Shown piece after piece: positions 43,970 through 53,686 of a DNA stretch of 64,000 nucleotides. The DNA comes from Seminavis robusta (taxonomy: Eukaryota > Bacillariophyta > Bacillariophyceae > Naviculales > Naviculaceae), in contig CAICTM010000075.1 in the NCBI GenBank assembly GCA_903772945.1, forward strand, positions 62,001 to 126,000, in the 5' to 3' direction. The notes beneath the pieces were generated by a model. It was not told the origin of the DNA, ran no database searches, and was given only the letters and a program-made list of their open reading frames with translations. Made by a program: the position numbers and the translations under genes. Position 1 is the first letter of the stretch; each line of letters begins with the position of its first letter.

Positions 43970-44800
43970 GTGGCCGTGACTTTGAATCCTCTGCACTTCT
44001 CACCCTCCCCCGGCAGCACGTCATCGCCCTCTCCCTCGTCCGTCGGTGGCGCCTCGAAGTCTGGATCTAGGTCGTTAGGCAAATCCCCCGGTGCCTGGGT
44101 GATCTCCTTCTGATGGTCATTATCGCCGTCCAGGTCATCCAAGGACATCATACTCGATCCATAACCGCCCTGCTGAGTAGTGGTGAATCCATGCAGTGGT
44201 TGTGTACCCCGTTTCCTCCCGTCCTTGCGTACCACAGCAGGAATTGAGCACACCAAGGACTGGCCACAAACGGCTTGGCGAGCGCCCGGTACAATGTATA
44301 GCAGAATCCCCACTCGGAATGCTTTTCACGAAACTTGTGAGGAAGCGTGGTCGAATGTAAATGATCTAATTGAGGAATCCTTGTGCGGGCAATGTAATGG
44401 CGAGCAACACCAGGATCCAATATAGTGATTCGAAAACGGTGATGACGGTGCGGGCCATAACCAGATCCCAAAGAACGCAAAGAGATACCACATGCCTTGA
44501 CATAAGACGCGCCCTGAGAGCTGTAACTTGGTTCGTTCTCGATAGACTTTAGAGGCGGCTCGGGACTGTTTCTTGCTGGAGTTTCGGAGAGCATCTGGTG
44601 TGGTTTGGGTCCTATCTTTGTTGTTGTTGTTGTTGTTGTTGTTGTCTGCGACAGTTAAGGAGGCAGAAGGTCCCAATGTGGGAGGATTAGGCCAGGCTTT
44701 GTCGTGCCGAGAACTTGAGAGTCTTCTGTTCCACAATACGTACGTGTAGGTAGACCAGCGCCATGGATGTGGCAGCGACGAAGAAACCAATCTAGACAGG
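43970..44800 (-). pseudogene. 5'-truncated, broken GPCR-like gene fragment (TM5 to tail)
   Basis: On the minus strand, after a TAG acceptor-like site at 44792-44794, a frame reads IGFFVAATSMALVYLHVRIV, a TM helix plus basic loop, and then ends. A second frame gives VYRERTKLQLSGRVLCQGMW, then YLFAFFGIWLWP (TM6-like). The first frame resumes with TVITVFESLYWILVLLAITL and PAQGFLN (TM7-like), then a TAG followed by IIYIRPRF; another frame holds KFREKHSEWGFCYTLYRALA. This order matches the C-terminal half of slime-mould-type or secretin-like GPCRs of diatoms. An acidic tail frame ends near 43963. At least two frame changes and one stop are present, and the N-terminal half is absent because the next gene ends at 44893. 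Confidence 0.55.
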
Positions 44801-44892
44801 GATATATTAACAGAATGCCCAGCCCAGAATACACTGGTTTTTGAATTCTTTCCATGTAGCAACAGACAACTTATAACTAACTTCATTCATCT

Positions 44893-47800
44893 TCAATAAT
44901 TGATCACAGAAACTGTCATCACCATTGCCGCGACCAACCAGCCCCCAATAAGGGCAACTGCAGGGCTCTTTGATTCGTCCTCATGGGCCCCCGATGTCGT
45001 GTTGGTAGAAGCAGGATCATTGGCTACTCCGACAGTGTTATTGGCTTCCGCAGACACCGTGAAATTGATGGCTTGGTAGTACGTGTAGGGCACGTTTTCC
45101 ACCAGTACCTCCTCACCGGCCCGGAGCAGGAACGACCCATCAATAATCCCGTCACCGACAGCATCCAAAATGACAAAGACATACTCACCGGCAGCCAAAT
45201 CGAAATTGACTTTGTAGTCATCGGGCGTGACAAACACGGGAGAAGCAGCGATGCGCTGAGCCTCTGAGTCCAGAATGGACCATGCAACCTCGGACGGAAA
45301 TTCATCAAAGACAATTTCTACCGTAACTGTCATGACGGTGCCATTGCCGTCATTGCTCGGGACGACAATTTCCCGTGCATCCAAATCTCCGCAACACAAA
45401 AGATCAAACAACTGCTGGACATACAGACACTCAGATGCATTCTCCACACGCCCAATGATGCTCAATGCGTGCTTGCAGGAGTGGTCCATATCAATGGGGG
45501 AGCAAGACTCTGGCAGGACGCGGCACTCGGTCTGATGTGGAAGAGGGGCACGCTGGCTGGGGCAACCACAGGAAATGTACCCAAAGTCTTGCCAGCGAGT
45601 GCATTCCTTCGAGTCGTCTGAAAGCACAAGCTGAGGTAAAAAGGACTGATAGTCTTGGCAAGTCACTGGCGAATCGTCCGAGTCGTAACCTTGCACTTGT
45701 GGGTCCGAGCCTCCATCACAGAGGCTGCAACCATTTGTGTAGGGTGTCCCCTCGCAACAGAACTGGATTCTCTTGGAGAACTCGTCACACTCTTCTTGAG
45801 ACTTGGCGTGGTTGGCAGATGCCACAATATCTCCACAAGTCTTGTAGTCGGGCTGAAACGTAAAATCCAACCTGAATGGGTCAATCTGGTCGTACGAGCA
45901 AGGCAAGGGGCATTGAAAGGTATTTGACCGTTCTGGTGGCACCTGGGGGCACCCGCAAGCAAGGAAACCGAGTTCCTGCAACTGTGTGCAACGGGGCCTT
46001 CCATGGTGCAAGTTTGGGAAGGTGGGAAGACTGGCTTGTACGCTCTCACAAGTTTCAGCAAATGTAGATGGCAGATCGGGGAAGAGAGCCTCCGTTTCAT
46101 TGACCACCGTTTCATTGCCCCAACAGAGATGGCAATCAGGACCTTCATCCTCTGCAAAGCAGCCACAGAAAGGAGCATGGCTGAACGTGTTAGGTTCGTC
46201 ACACATGTCATAGGCATTCGCAAAGAACTCGATCTCTCCACAGGAAGTATCCAGTCTTCGTTGCACACCATTATTCCGATAGTTCAACACGACAACTTGG
46301 CTAGTGTCTTGCAGCAAGGCCCCGTTCGGGCAGATGCGGCACGGGGTATCACGAAAGTTCAGATCGTAGGTCCCAACATCACCAATGGCCTGCTTTATAT
46401 TGGCCTCACATCCACAGTACACACCCGTCGTGGCTTGCATGGCTCCGCAGTTGTCCGAGAATCCAGCTTCCATCAGGTCAATTACATCCTGACAGGTTCC
46501 ACCACCTGGCAATACCTCCAAGGAAGGATCAGGGATTGGGGCTCCATCCAAACACAGAGTGCACGTGGCAGGTGGTTTTGGGGCATCGGGGCATCCACAC
46601 CAGTGCTTGCTTCCAGCTGAGATAAGGTCCTCACAGTTCTTGCTGGATGGAAAGTTCTGTGCCGCAATGATCATGTCGAAACAGAGGAACTGCTCGCTGC
46701 TGCTTTCGGGATTTTGGAACTGTGGAATTTTCTGGTGAAAACCAATGTTGTAGCTGGGATTATCGTTTCCACAAAAGTTGCACCCAATGCCAGGGTTGAT
46801 GGGTGGTAGGTCAGGGCAACCACAGTGTGCTACTCCCGAGATTTGGCTGATGGTACAGCTGATGGATCCATCGAGGAAGTCTTTGGCAAGGATTTCGGCA
46901 TCCTCGCAGGTTGTGTACCCAATGCCATCGACCCATGCTGGCAACACAGTACCATTTGGATTTGGGCTGGCTCCTCCATAGCAAAGGGAGCAGGTGGCAC
47001 TGTCTTGATCCTGACTGGCAGCCTGTAAGTAGCGGCGAAGACTCCGGGGGTAGGTGACGTGTCCACCTGCAGATGCTTGAGTAGAAGTGTCGGGAGCACT
47101 TGTTGCCTCCTCAGATTCCAAAACAATCGGTTCCACCTTGACTCGATTCTGAATGTAGTATTCCACAAGAAGCTGCAATAGCTCCCTCTCGTCCTCCTTG
47201 TTTCGCATGTCATCATTCTTCAAGGTTGTAGTCATTTTGGGAGGCAAGAGAGCTTGAAATTCCTGGCTGTCTTGCAACATTTCAATGGTGTGTCCTCCAT
47301 TCTGTGCCAACCTTCCGGCAATGTATTTGGCAATGGGTTGACCAGGCTCCAAACCCAAAGCATCCATGAAACCCAGAATGAAAGTAGCGCAGTTGTTGTA
47401 GAGAACGTCATAGGAATTCTTGCTCCTCTCCTGGGGATTATCTTGCATGAGAGTGTTGGCCGTGTGGAATGCTTGCAAGATGGCTCTCAGTGAGAACGAT
47501 CCCTGAAAGTGGAAGACGTCATCCTCATCCTGGTCTCTACCAGACTGAAATCCAGCTTCTTCCACAATGATGGTTCTTCCCGTTTCCCCACCATCGTGGA
47601 GCACGAGCTTTTCGTTGCAGAAACCAGCAGCGTCCTCATCATTGTTGGCATCATCTGCGGTGGTGGGCATGGGAGTGATCACATGATAGATGTGTGTGTC
47701 GGCATACGTTGCGATGGTATAGAGCTTCTCCTGGCACACAGCCTGAAAAGACTTCCAGGCGGGGGTTTCGAATACAGGGCCCACGAGTTCTCGAGAGCGT

Positions 47801-47931
47801 CGTGTTATGGGTTCTTCACATCTGGTTGGTACTGCATGCGCAAATCCCACGCGTTCGCCGTCGTTCCAAAATAGAAACAGATGACTCACCACCACCAACA
47901 ACAAGCAGCGGTACATCATTGTTGCGCACAA
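44893..47931 (-). CDS. Cys-rich secreted protein with repeated C-G-C modules
   Basis: This single-exon protein has 1012 residues. Residues about 1-33 form a signal peptide. The N-terminal domain (about 45-235) contains YDVLYNNCATFILGFMDALG, where the NNC motif recalls the active-site Cys helix of papain-like NlpC/LRAT folds; this is a guess. From about 300 to 900 come about seven Cys modules, each starting C-x-L-C-x-x-G and ending C-G-C (CGCPDLP, CGCPDAP, CGCEANI, CGCFAED, CGCPQVP, CGCPSQR), about 75-100 residues apart. A later C-C-G-D module precedes a beta-rich segment (ILDAVGDGIIDGSF) and a C-terminal hydrophobic run (VALIGGWLVAAMVMTVSVI), giving a GPI or TM anchor. A cell-surface or frustule-associated role is inferred. 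Confidence 0.78.
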   Translation of the reverse strand: MCATMMYRCLLLVVVSHLFLFWNDGERVGFAHAVPTRCEEPITRRSRELVGPVFETPAWKSFQAVCQEKLYTIATYADTHIYHVITPMPTTADDANNDEDAAGFCNEKLVLHDGGETGRTIIVEEAGFQSGRDQDEDDVFHFQGSFSLRAILQAFHTANTLMQDNPQERSKNSYDVLYNNCATFILGFMDALGLEPGQPIAKYIAGRLAQNGGHTIEMLQDSQEFQALLPPKMTTTLKNDDMRNKEDERELLQLLVEYYIQNRVKVEPIVLESEEATSAPDTSTQASAGGHVTYPRSLRRYLQAASQDQDSATCSLCYGGASPNPNGTVLPAWVDGIGYTTCEDAEILAKDFLDGSISCTISQISGVAHCGCPDLPPINPGIGCNFCGNDNPSYNIGFHQKIPQFQNPESSSEQFLCFDMIIAAQNFPSSKNCEDLISAGSKHWCGCPDAPKPPATCTLCLDGAPIPDPSLEVLPGGGTCQDVIDLMEAGFSDNCGAMQATTGVYCGCEANIKQAIGDVGTYDLNFRDTPCRICPNGALLQDTSQVVVLNYRNNGVQRRLDTSCGEIEFFANAYDMCDEPNTFSHAPFCGCFAEDEGPDCHLCWGNETVVNETEALFPDLPSTFAETCESVQASLPTFPNLHHGRPRCTQLQELGFLACGCPQVPPERSNTFQCPLPCSYDQIDPFRLDFTFQPDYKTCGDIVASANHAKSQEECDEFSKRIQFCCEGTPYTNGCSLCDGGSDPQVQGYDSDDSPVTCQDYQSFLPQLVLSDDSKECTRWQDFGYISCGCPSQRAPLPHQTECRVLPESCSPIDMDHSCKHALSIIGRVENASECLYVQQLFDLLCCGDLDAREIVVPSNDGNGTVMTVTVEIVFDEFPSEVAWSILDSEAQRIAASPVFVTPDDYKVNFDLAAGEYVFVILDAVGDGIIDGSFLLRAGEEVLVENVPYTYYQAINFTVSAEANNTVGVANDPASTNTTSGAHEDESKSPAVALIGGWLVAAMVMTVSVINY

Positions 47932-49631
47932 GCAAATTGCTAAAAGAGCAGTCTCCTCCTTCGCCAGCCCGGAAGGATTTGCTGTAATACTGAGAGCGGG
48001 AGTTTACTACTAGTATGCGGTTAGAGGTGACAATGTGGGGGGATAGACTCGACTCTGTATGTTTGCTGTTGCGAGATTTCTTTAGATGTCTCTTGGCGCC
48101 AGCAAGCAACACAGGCAAATCAGGAATAAGCCGCGAAAAAAAGATAGAATGGCCCTCTAGCTACTAGCTAGCTCTAGCCAGCCCTCACGAAAACAAAAGC
48201 AATCGAGTAAAAAAAACTCTACTAGTCTAGCTTGCTAGTACTTTTAATAGAGACCAAGATCCAAGCTGAATGACGCACAACGATGACACTTCAAGAACAA
48301 AATTTTAGACAGTGTGCGCACCGAGAGAAACAGGGGGCTCAAGGATCGTGTACCAGTTATCCCCAATCCAACCATGCAGATGAGACAATTGAAGCAACAA
48401 TCGACTAACAAATAGTGTACCCTAGCCCCCTAAGCAAGCTTCAATTGTCACTATATTTCTTTGGTTGACCTCCGAAATCGGCTCTGGTGCATAAAGTGTA
48501 CTCAGTAAATAGAATTCTATTTTAAAAGGCTACTCTGAGTACGACTGTCCAGTGTCCACCCTGCCGCTACCCTAAACCGATAACCCCCACAAACATTGGC
48601 TCCGGTGCATAAAGGCACAACAGCCGCGTTCGACCTTACCGTGCCTGGCTGTCTGGCAGCCGATTTATTTAATTAATTCTGTGTTCAAGTAATTACTTTG
48701 CATGAGCTTTGCATGCATCTTTGTCATGGCTGCCTATTTTATCAACGGAGGAGTTAGAGCTTCAGCTTTGTCCTAACTGATGCTTGTTGTACATTGTACT
48801 CGAGTAGAGTGCAAAGCAGCCCCTTGTTGCCACATATTCCATCCTGTATAGTGGTTGTACATGTACCAGGTATGAAAGGCTGGTTCGATGGCAAAGTGTT
48901 CAGATCCACCGCAACATAACTTTCTAGCTCAAACTAGGTTCTACCTAGCTAGGAAAGGGGCTACTAGCTAGCTAGAGTAGATTTTTTACGATACACTAAT
49001 AAATACTAAATAGATACGTTAAGGAGCGAGGGGGGCGAAGCTAGGCAAAGCAGTGGCTGCGGTGGTGGGTGGCTGTTGTTGTGGGGGGTACGGGGAGAGC
49101 AATGAGGATAGATGTCTTCATTTTGGATTGAAACACTGAAACTGGTGTGTTTCGATGATCCTTCAGCGTGTCACGAATATACCGTACGGGACTAACAGGT
49201 CCTTAAAACCACCTTATTCTTCCTTTTAAAAAACCACCTTGTTCTTGTTTAATTAAGCACCGGTCTCCTAGCGAAATTGCCGCGATCACGAACATCGAGA
49301 AAAAGCCTATGATAAAGCCTAACTCGAAAGCACACGAATTTCGCTGTGAAAAAAGGGAGTTTCGCCGTAACTTCGCATGACTGAAAGTAAGTTTGCGTTC
49401 CTCACGCATGCATTGATACCAGTACCACCATGCACCCTGTTTTGATGATTGTTCCTGCTCTTTGATCGATCAGCGAGCTCGGCATGGCCGCTGTTCTGCA
49501 TTAGAAGACAGCTCCAAGAATAAACTGTGGCATAATAGCCAGCAGCCGCAGCAGTTTGATTGCCTCGTGCCAGTACCGGTACCAGTCAATTCATTTCATC
49601 TTTCAGCGTTACCCGTACTGGTACCGGTACC
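47932..49631. other. 1.7 kb spacer with palindromes and a dispersed repeat copy
   Basis: No gene is seen. It contains CTAGCTAGC clusters (about 48165 and 48960), a hairpin-forming segment at 48498-48542, two copies of GGCTCTGGTGCATAAAG-like sequence (about 48480 and 48598) and one copy of a dispersed repeat (49021-49105). A 68-codon frame at 49203-49409 (minus) is not convincing. Confidence 0.4.
49021..49105. repeat. dispersed repeat, copy 1
   Basis: The stretch beginning AAGGAGCG, with AAGCTAGGCAAAGCAGTGGC in the middle and ending GGGGAGAGCAATGA, is repeated with small gaps at 54766-54826 in the same orientation. It is not inside a gene at either place. Confidence 0.55.
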
Positions 49632-50675
49632 ATGCAAGCAGCAGCCGAAAACGAACATGTCAGAAGGCATGATGATGGCAGCTCCAACCAAGGTCCACCT
49701 CTGGTACCAGACGGAATGGATCGTCAGCCAGAAGTTGTGGCAGCAGGTGCCAATGCAGAAGCTGTAGCGGTGAATGCATATGGAGCCAATGACCAAAACA
49801 ATCGAGAGATGGAAACCGAGGATAATGAATATGAAAGTGACAGCAGTGAGAGTGGCAGCAGTGAGAGTGACAGCAGAGAGAGTGAGGAAGATTATAGTCG
49901 AATGCAACTCACCGACGAGGAGCGCCAATGGGCTCTCAACGTGAAACAGGCCATTGAAGACGACCCCGAGTTGGATTCTGTCTCAGACTTTTGGGTGGCT
50001 CAACTAGCTTTGATTGAACAAGGCGATACAGAAGCAGCTCTGGAACGAGCGCACCAGATGCAGTCCTTTCGACAAGAGTACGGAATCTTGGATACCTACG
50101 AGCATGGAAAGCAAGTTCTCCATGAATTTATGGACTTATTCCCCGAGTTTTTCCTGTCATTCAGTTTTTTGGATGGGGCATACGTCTTGGTGTTTGACAC
50201 TGCAAAGTTGTACGCCAATACTCTAAACACAAAACCGGGTGCCATGGCAGCTTGGCTGGGATCAGTGTACTACACAAATCATTGCATGTCACCAGATCTG
50301 GAAGCCGTTAAAAGGGGTATTGTATACATTATTGAGTGTGAAGGCTTTGATTGGAGCAAACACTTTGGAGTGCAGATTTTCAGAAAGTTCTGGCTGGAAG
50401 TGGCTGCCGTCTACCCTATTCAATTCCTTCGGATTCGTTGTTTTCATACTGGTTTGTGTCTCACATTGATGGTGTCAATGGTCAAACACATTTTGCCCGC
50501 CAAAATTCATTCCAAGTTTACTGTTGGGAATATCTGCAGCCTTGGGCGGTTGGACACGGTCTACAACTCAGCGGGGGGTGACTTCACTAGAGATGTGTTG
50601 AAGCAGCGGATGAAGCAAAGGTTGGAAGAATCTTTACTCAGGAGGTACAGACTCGAGGCTTCCTTTTCTCTGTGA
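49632..50675 (+). CDS. CRAL-TRIO (Sec14-like) domain protein
   Basis: The protein has 347 residues from ATG 49632, a start preceded by a GTACCGGTACC leader; an upstream in-frame start at 49560 is less likely. Residues 1-95 are polar and acidic with SDSSESGSSESDSRESEED repeats. The domain (about 95-330) has a CRAL-TRIO-N-like helical part (LALIEQGDTEAALERAHQM) and the lipid-binding core GIVYIIECEGFDWSKHFG, then FWLEVAAVYPIQFLRIR. It likely binds a lipid or small hydrophobic ligand. The lower part is followed by a basic helix (LKQRMKQRLEESLLRRY). No membrane segment is visible. Confidence 0.78.
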   Translation: MQAAAENEHVRRHDDGSSNQGPPLVPDGMDRQPEVVAAGANAEAVAVNAYGANDQNNREMETEDNEYESDSSESGSSESDSRESEEDYSRMQLTDEERQWALNVKQAIEDDPELDSVSDFWVAQLALIEQGDTEAALERAHQMQSFRQEYGILDTYEHGKQVLHEFMDLFPEFFLSFSFLDGAYVLVFDTAKLYANTLNTKPGAMAAWLGSVYYTNHCMSPDLEAVKRGIVYIIECEGFDWSKHFGVQIFRKFWLEVAAVYPIQFLRIRCFHTGLCLTLMVSMVKHILPAKIHSKFTVGNICSLGRLDTVYNSAGGDFTRDVLKQRMKQRLEESLLRRYRLEASFSL

Positions 50676-51185
50676 TGATCTCTTGTAATCGTTTGTGAAG
50701 AAGGCCCTGCTGGTGCCAGCTTTATGGCTGCCAATTACATGTAATTGATTTTTTCTGGTGTGTTCGGTACTGCATTTTTATTATGTATTCAGGTAGTGGA
50801 TCCTTTGACTGCTTCAACTATCCTTTATAAATGGCTGAAAGGTCTCTTCGATTGGCAATCTACAGATCGATCAGCGGGGCAGGTTGTATTGGTCCTGCAT
50901 GATCCTGCGTTTCTCATTGTACCGTACGGTGCATTACTAGCTAGCACTGTGCCGGTGGCACGTAATGGCAATCGACACGAGATCTGGAATCAACTCTAAC
51001 CCTCAGCTGAGTCATAGTGGCATCATTTTTGACCGTTTCTTTTCCAACCAAGGATCGATCTCTAACATCGCCAAAACTTGCCGTTTCATACTTTTATGTT
51101 GCATCCTTCGAAGATCTCAATTGAGATTGGCACTGCTAGCTACTAGTAGCTATCTGCTTTAGAAGAGCAACCGCCAACCACCACC
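50676..51185. other. short spacer before glycosyltransferase-like gene
   Basis: This 510 bp spacer between two plus-strand genes holds a 3' region and a promoter. CTAGCTAG-like words occur at 50938-50945 and 51138-51150. No gene is supported. Confidence 0.35.
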
Positions 51186-52790
51186 ATGCCTCGCCCCCGT
51201 TCCGGCCGTCGCTTGCTGCATCGTCCAACTGGTCGTTCTTCTCGAGAAAGCACACGATTACTAAGCAGCCGACATTTGCTGCTGTTGCTGTTCGTGGGAT
51301 GCTGTGTGGTCATTTTGTACCAAAGCCTGAGCCTGAGTGGAAAATTGTCTACTGAAAGTTACTCCAGTTCCCTCATGACCATTCCAGAACAAACGGATCC
51401 ATCCAGAAGTCTTGCCACATTTACCCAATCCACTGAAAGTGACCCTGAAATGCAGGCAGCAGCCCTGGAAGTCAAGACCAAGCAACTGGCGATTGATCAG
51501 ATGGAAAAGCAACTGGCTGCCATGAAGCAAGAACTCTTGGAAGCTCAACAAAAGGTGCAAGAAAAGAAAGGCAAATCTGCAGTTGCAGTTGCAGCAGTAC
51601 CACAAGCACCAGCCTATGATTATGATTATGGTGGTTTCCCCCAGTTCCCCACCAGCTTTCAAGACTATGTTTCCATGGATCCCCAATGGGAGAATCTATG
51701 GGATTCATCCACTATGATTCCAGATTGGCTCAAGCAGTACTTTCACTGGCACAAACAGCAGCGAGCAAGATTGACACCCGACAATTTTGCTGAGCAACGA
51801 TATTTGGTCATGACATGTCTCAAGAAAGAAAAATGCGGTGGCCTCACGGATCGATTACGGCCCGTCGTAGCGACCTTGCAAGTGGCACATCTCACCCAAC
51901 GATTATTCTTTATTTACTGGGAACGACCCTTTCATTTTGAAGAATTTCTGTTGCCGCCACAAGGAGGAGTCGATTGGCGCATGCCTCGTGTTTTACGAAC
52001 GGAACTCTACAAAACACAACGCACTGGAAGTTTGGACTTGAAATTCTACCAAAAACCTGAACCCATCATCATGTCCACCATGTTTCAAAGCTGGCACTAT
52101 GGAGAAAACAGTTACAATGAACGCAAACAACCAGACGAACCAGAAGCCATTCAGGTATTTCGGGACGTGTGGAATGTCATGTTCACACCCTCTCCTCCAG
52201 TGGCACAAATGATTGCCGACAGTTTTGATCAATTGGGCATCATTCCTGGACAGTATTCCACGGCACACATTCGGGCACTGTACGGAATTGAAGCACGAGG
52301 AGATCGAGAAATCAAACAGTTGGTCACGAATGCTTTGAATTGTCTCTCTCATTTGCAAAGTGGGGGACCGTACTTGGTCGCGGCTGATACATCTGCCGTC
52401 ATTCGACTCGCCAAGGAATATGCCGCCTTTCGTGATGTCACGGTCGTATTTCCTCCTCACGAAGAGCATCCACTCCATCTGGGCTTGCACAATGAAAGTG
52501 ATACATCCATTCGTCCCAACAATTTCTACAGCATTTTCAATGATATGTATTTGATTGCTGAAACACGATGTACGGTGGTGGGACGCGGTGGCTTTGGACG
52601 ATGGGGAATTTTGTTGGGACACGAACCCACGTGCCAGAAATTTAGCAGTGGATTCAAGGCACAAGTCTGCGATTGGAGGGATCCAGCACCCAAAATGCCA
52701 GAGGAATTGGAGGCACAGGAACAACAGCAGCAACAGCATCACAGAGTACACGCCAAAATGCCATTCCGAAAACCCATCATTGAATCCTAA
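51186..52790 (+). CDS. type II Golgi fucosyltransferase-like protein
   Basis: This single-exon protein has 534 residues. A basic Arg/Ser-rich N-terminus is followed by one TM segment (about 31-50, LLLLLFVGCCVVILYQSLSL), giving type II topology. A coiled coil (about 90-125) forms the stem. The C-terminal domain has KCGGLTDRLRPVVATLQVAH, FFIYWERPF, AHIRALYG and a late VVGRGGFGRWGILLG loop, a pattern seen in O-fucosyltransferase-like (GT-B) enzymes of algae, where GGLxDRL binds the nucleotide sugar and H-x-R is near the active site. Donor and acceptor are not known. It has a poly-Gln tract near the C-terminus. Confidence 0.7.
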   Translation: MPRPRSGRRLLHRPTGRSSRESTRLLSSRHLLLLLFVGCCVVILYQSLSLSGKLSTESYSSSLMTIPEQTDPSRSLATFTQSTESDPEMQAAALEVKTKQLAIDQMEKQLAAMKQELLEAQQKVQEKKGKSAVAVAAVPQAPAYDYDYGGFPQFPTSFQDYVSMDPQWENLWDSSTMIPDWLKQYFHWHKQQRARLTPDNFAEQRYLVMTCLKKEKCGGLTDRLRPVVATLQVAHLTQRLFFIYWERPFHFEEFLLPPQGGVDWRMPRVLRTELYKTQRTGSLDLKFYQKPEPIIMSTMFQSWHYGENSYNERKQPDEPEAIQVFRDVWNVMFTPSPPVAQMIADSFDQLGIIPGQYSTAHIRALYGIEARGDREIKQLVTNALNCLSHLQSGGPYLVAADTSAVIRLAKEYAAFRDVTVVFPPHEEHPLHLGLHNESDTSIRPNNFYSIFNDMYLIAETRCTVVGRGGFGRWGILLGHEPTCQKFSSGFKAQVCDWRDPAPKMPEELEAQEQQQQQHHRVHAKMPFRKPIIES

Positions 52791-53686
52791 TCTTTAAAAA
52801 ATTGGGAGCGGTTTCGAGTCGACCACAATAACAATAAGCAAGCCGTGGCAGCGTTCGAGCCGAGAAAATCCAGTCAAAATGGCACGTACTGCATGTGCAT
52901 GGTTTTCTGTGGCGGCGCGGTACGCAGCGGGTGGAAGATCGAAAGATTCTTTTTTGGCCTCCCTGCTGCATATTTTTTCCCCACAATTCACGGCACGGTT
53001 TGATGACACCATCGATGGATCGAATGGCTCCTTGAATGAGCATGCAGTTTTAGGGATTTTGAATGCTTCTTCAACGACACTCCGGAGAACGACTACGGAT
53101 CACTGCCCGGGGAATTGAATCGGAAGGTTCCATAATAATTTTGCTATACCGGTAGCTACCAGGTAGTAGATGGATTCATGGAAAAACTACAACAACAAAA
53201 GCAGGAAATGATATTTTGAACAGGGGTCGCAGCAGCGTACCGGTATTCGGGGTGAAGGTGCGTCAAGAAAAGAACTGGAAGGAGCACGAAGAGGTGCAAC
53301 GTTACCGAAGCGGGCTCCGTCACTGGAGGTGCGTCCAGAAAAAACTGCTTGGAAACCACCCGGATCGTTTGGTGGGAAAACGAAGAGGTGCGACGTTACC
53401 CAAGCCAATAGTCGTGGAACAACCACTTCTTCAGTACATGGTACAGTATCTCCATCCAAAGCCGTCTTCGTGGAATAGGAAACGATAGGAAACGAAACAG
53501 CAAAACGAAGTAGGAAACGAAGTGGGCCATCTCGTTATTGCCACTCGATCGTAACGTTACGAAAGGATGGATCAGGACACACAATGGTTTGGCACTGGCA
53601 AGAGCATTGGCTCATTTCTCATTTCGCGGTCACTTCTTGATCAGCCTTCATTAATTTTCGCCTCCAATATTATTTTAGTCTCGACC
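52791..53686. other. spacer with a short tandem duplication
   Basis: An imperfect direct duplication (AGGTGCGTCCAGAAAA to CGAAGAGGTGCGACGTTACC) lies at 53254-53311 and 53325-53405, followed by three TAGGAAACGA words (53476-53515). A frame open at 53567 upstream of the tubby-like ATG is treated as leader. No gene is seen. Confidence 0.4.

Noticed and set aside
47254-47874. Plus-strand frames across the Cys-rich protein gene
   Set aside because: Antisense to a gene with signal peptide and regular Cys modules; no family match.
51993-52751. 252-codon minus-strand frame
   Set aside because: Fully antisense to the fucosyltransferase-like gene and rich in Cys and Phe; a shadow frame.
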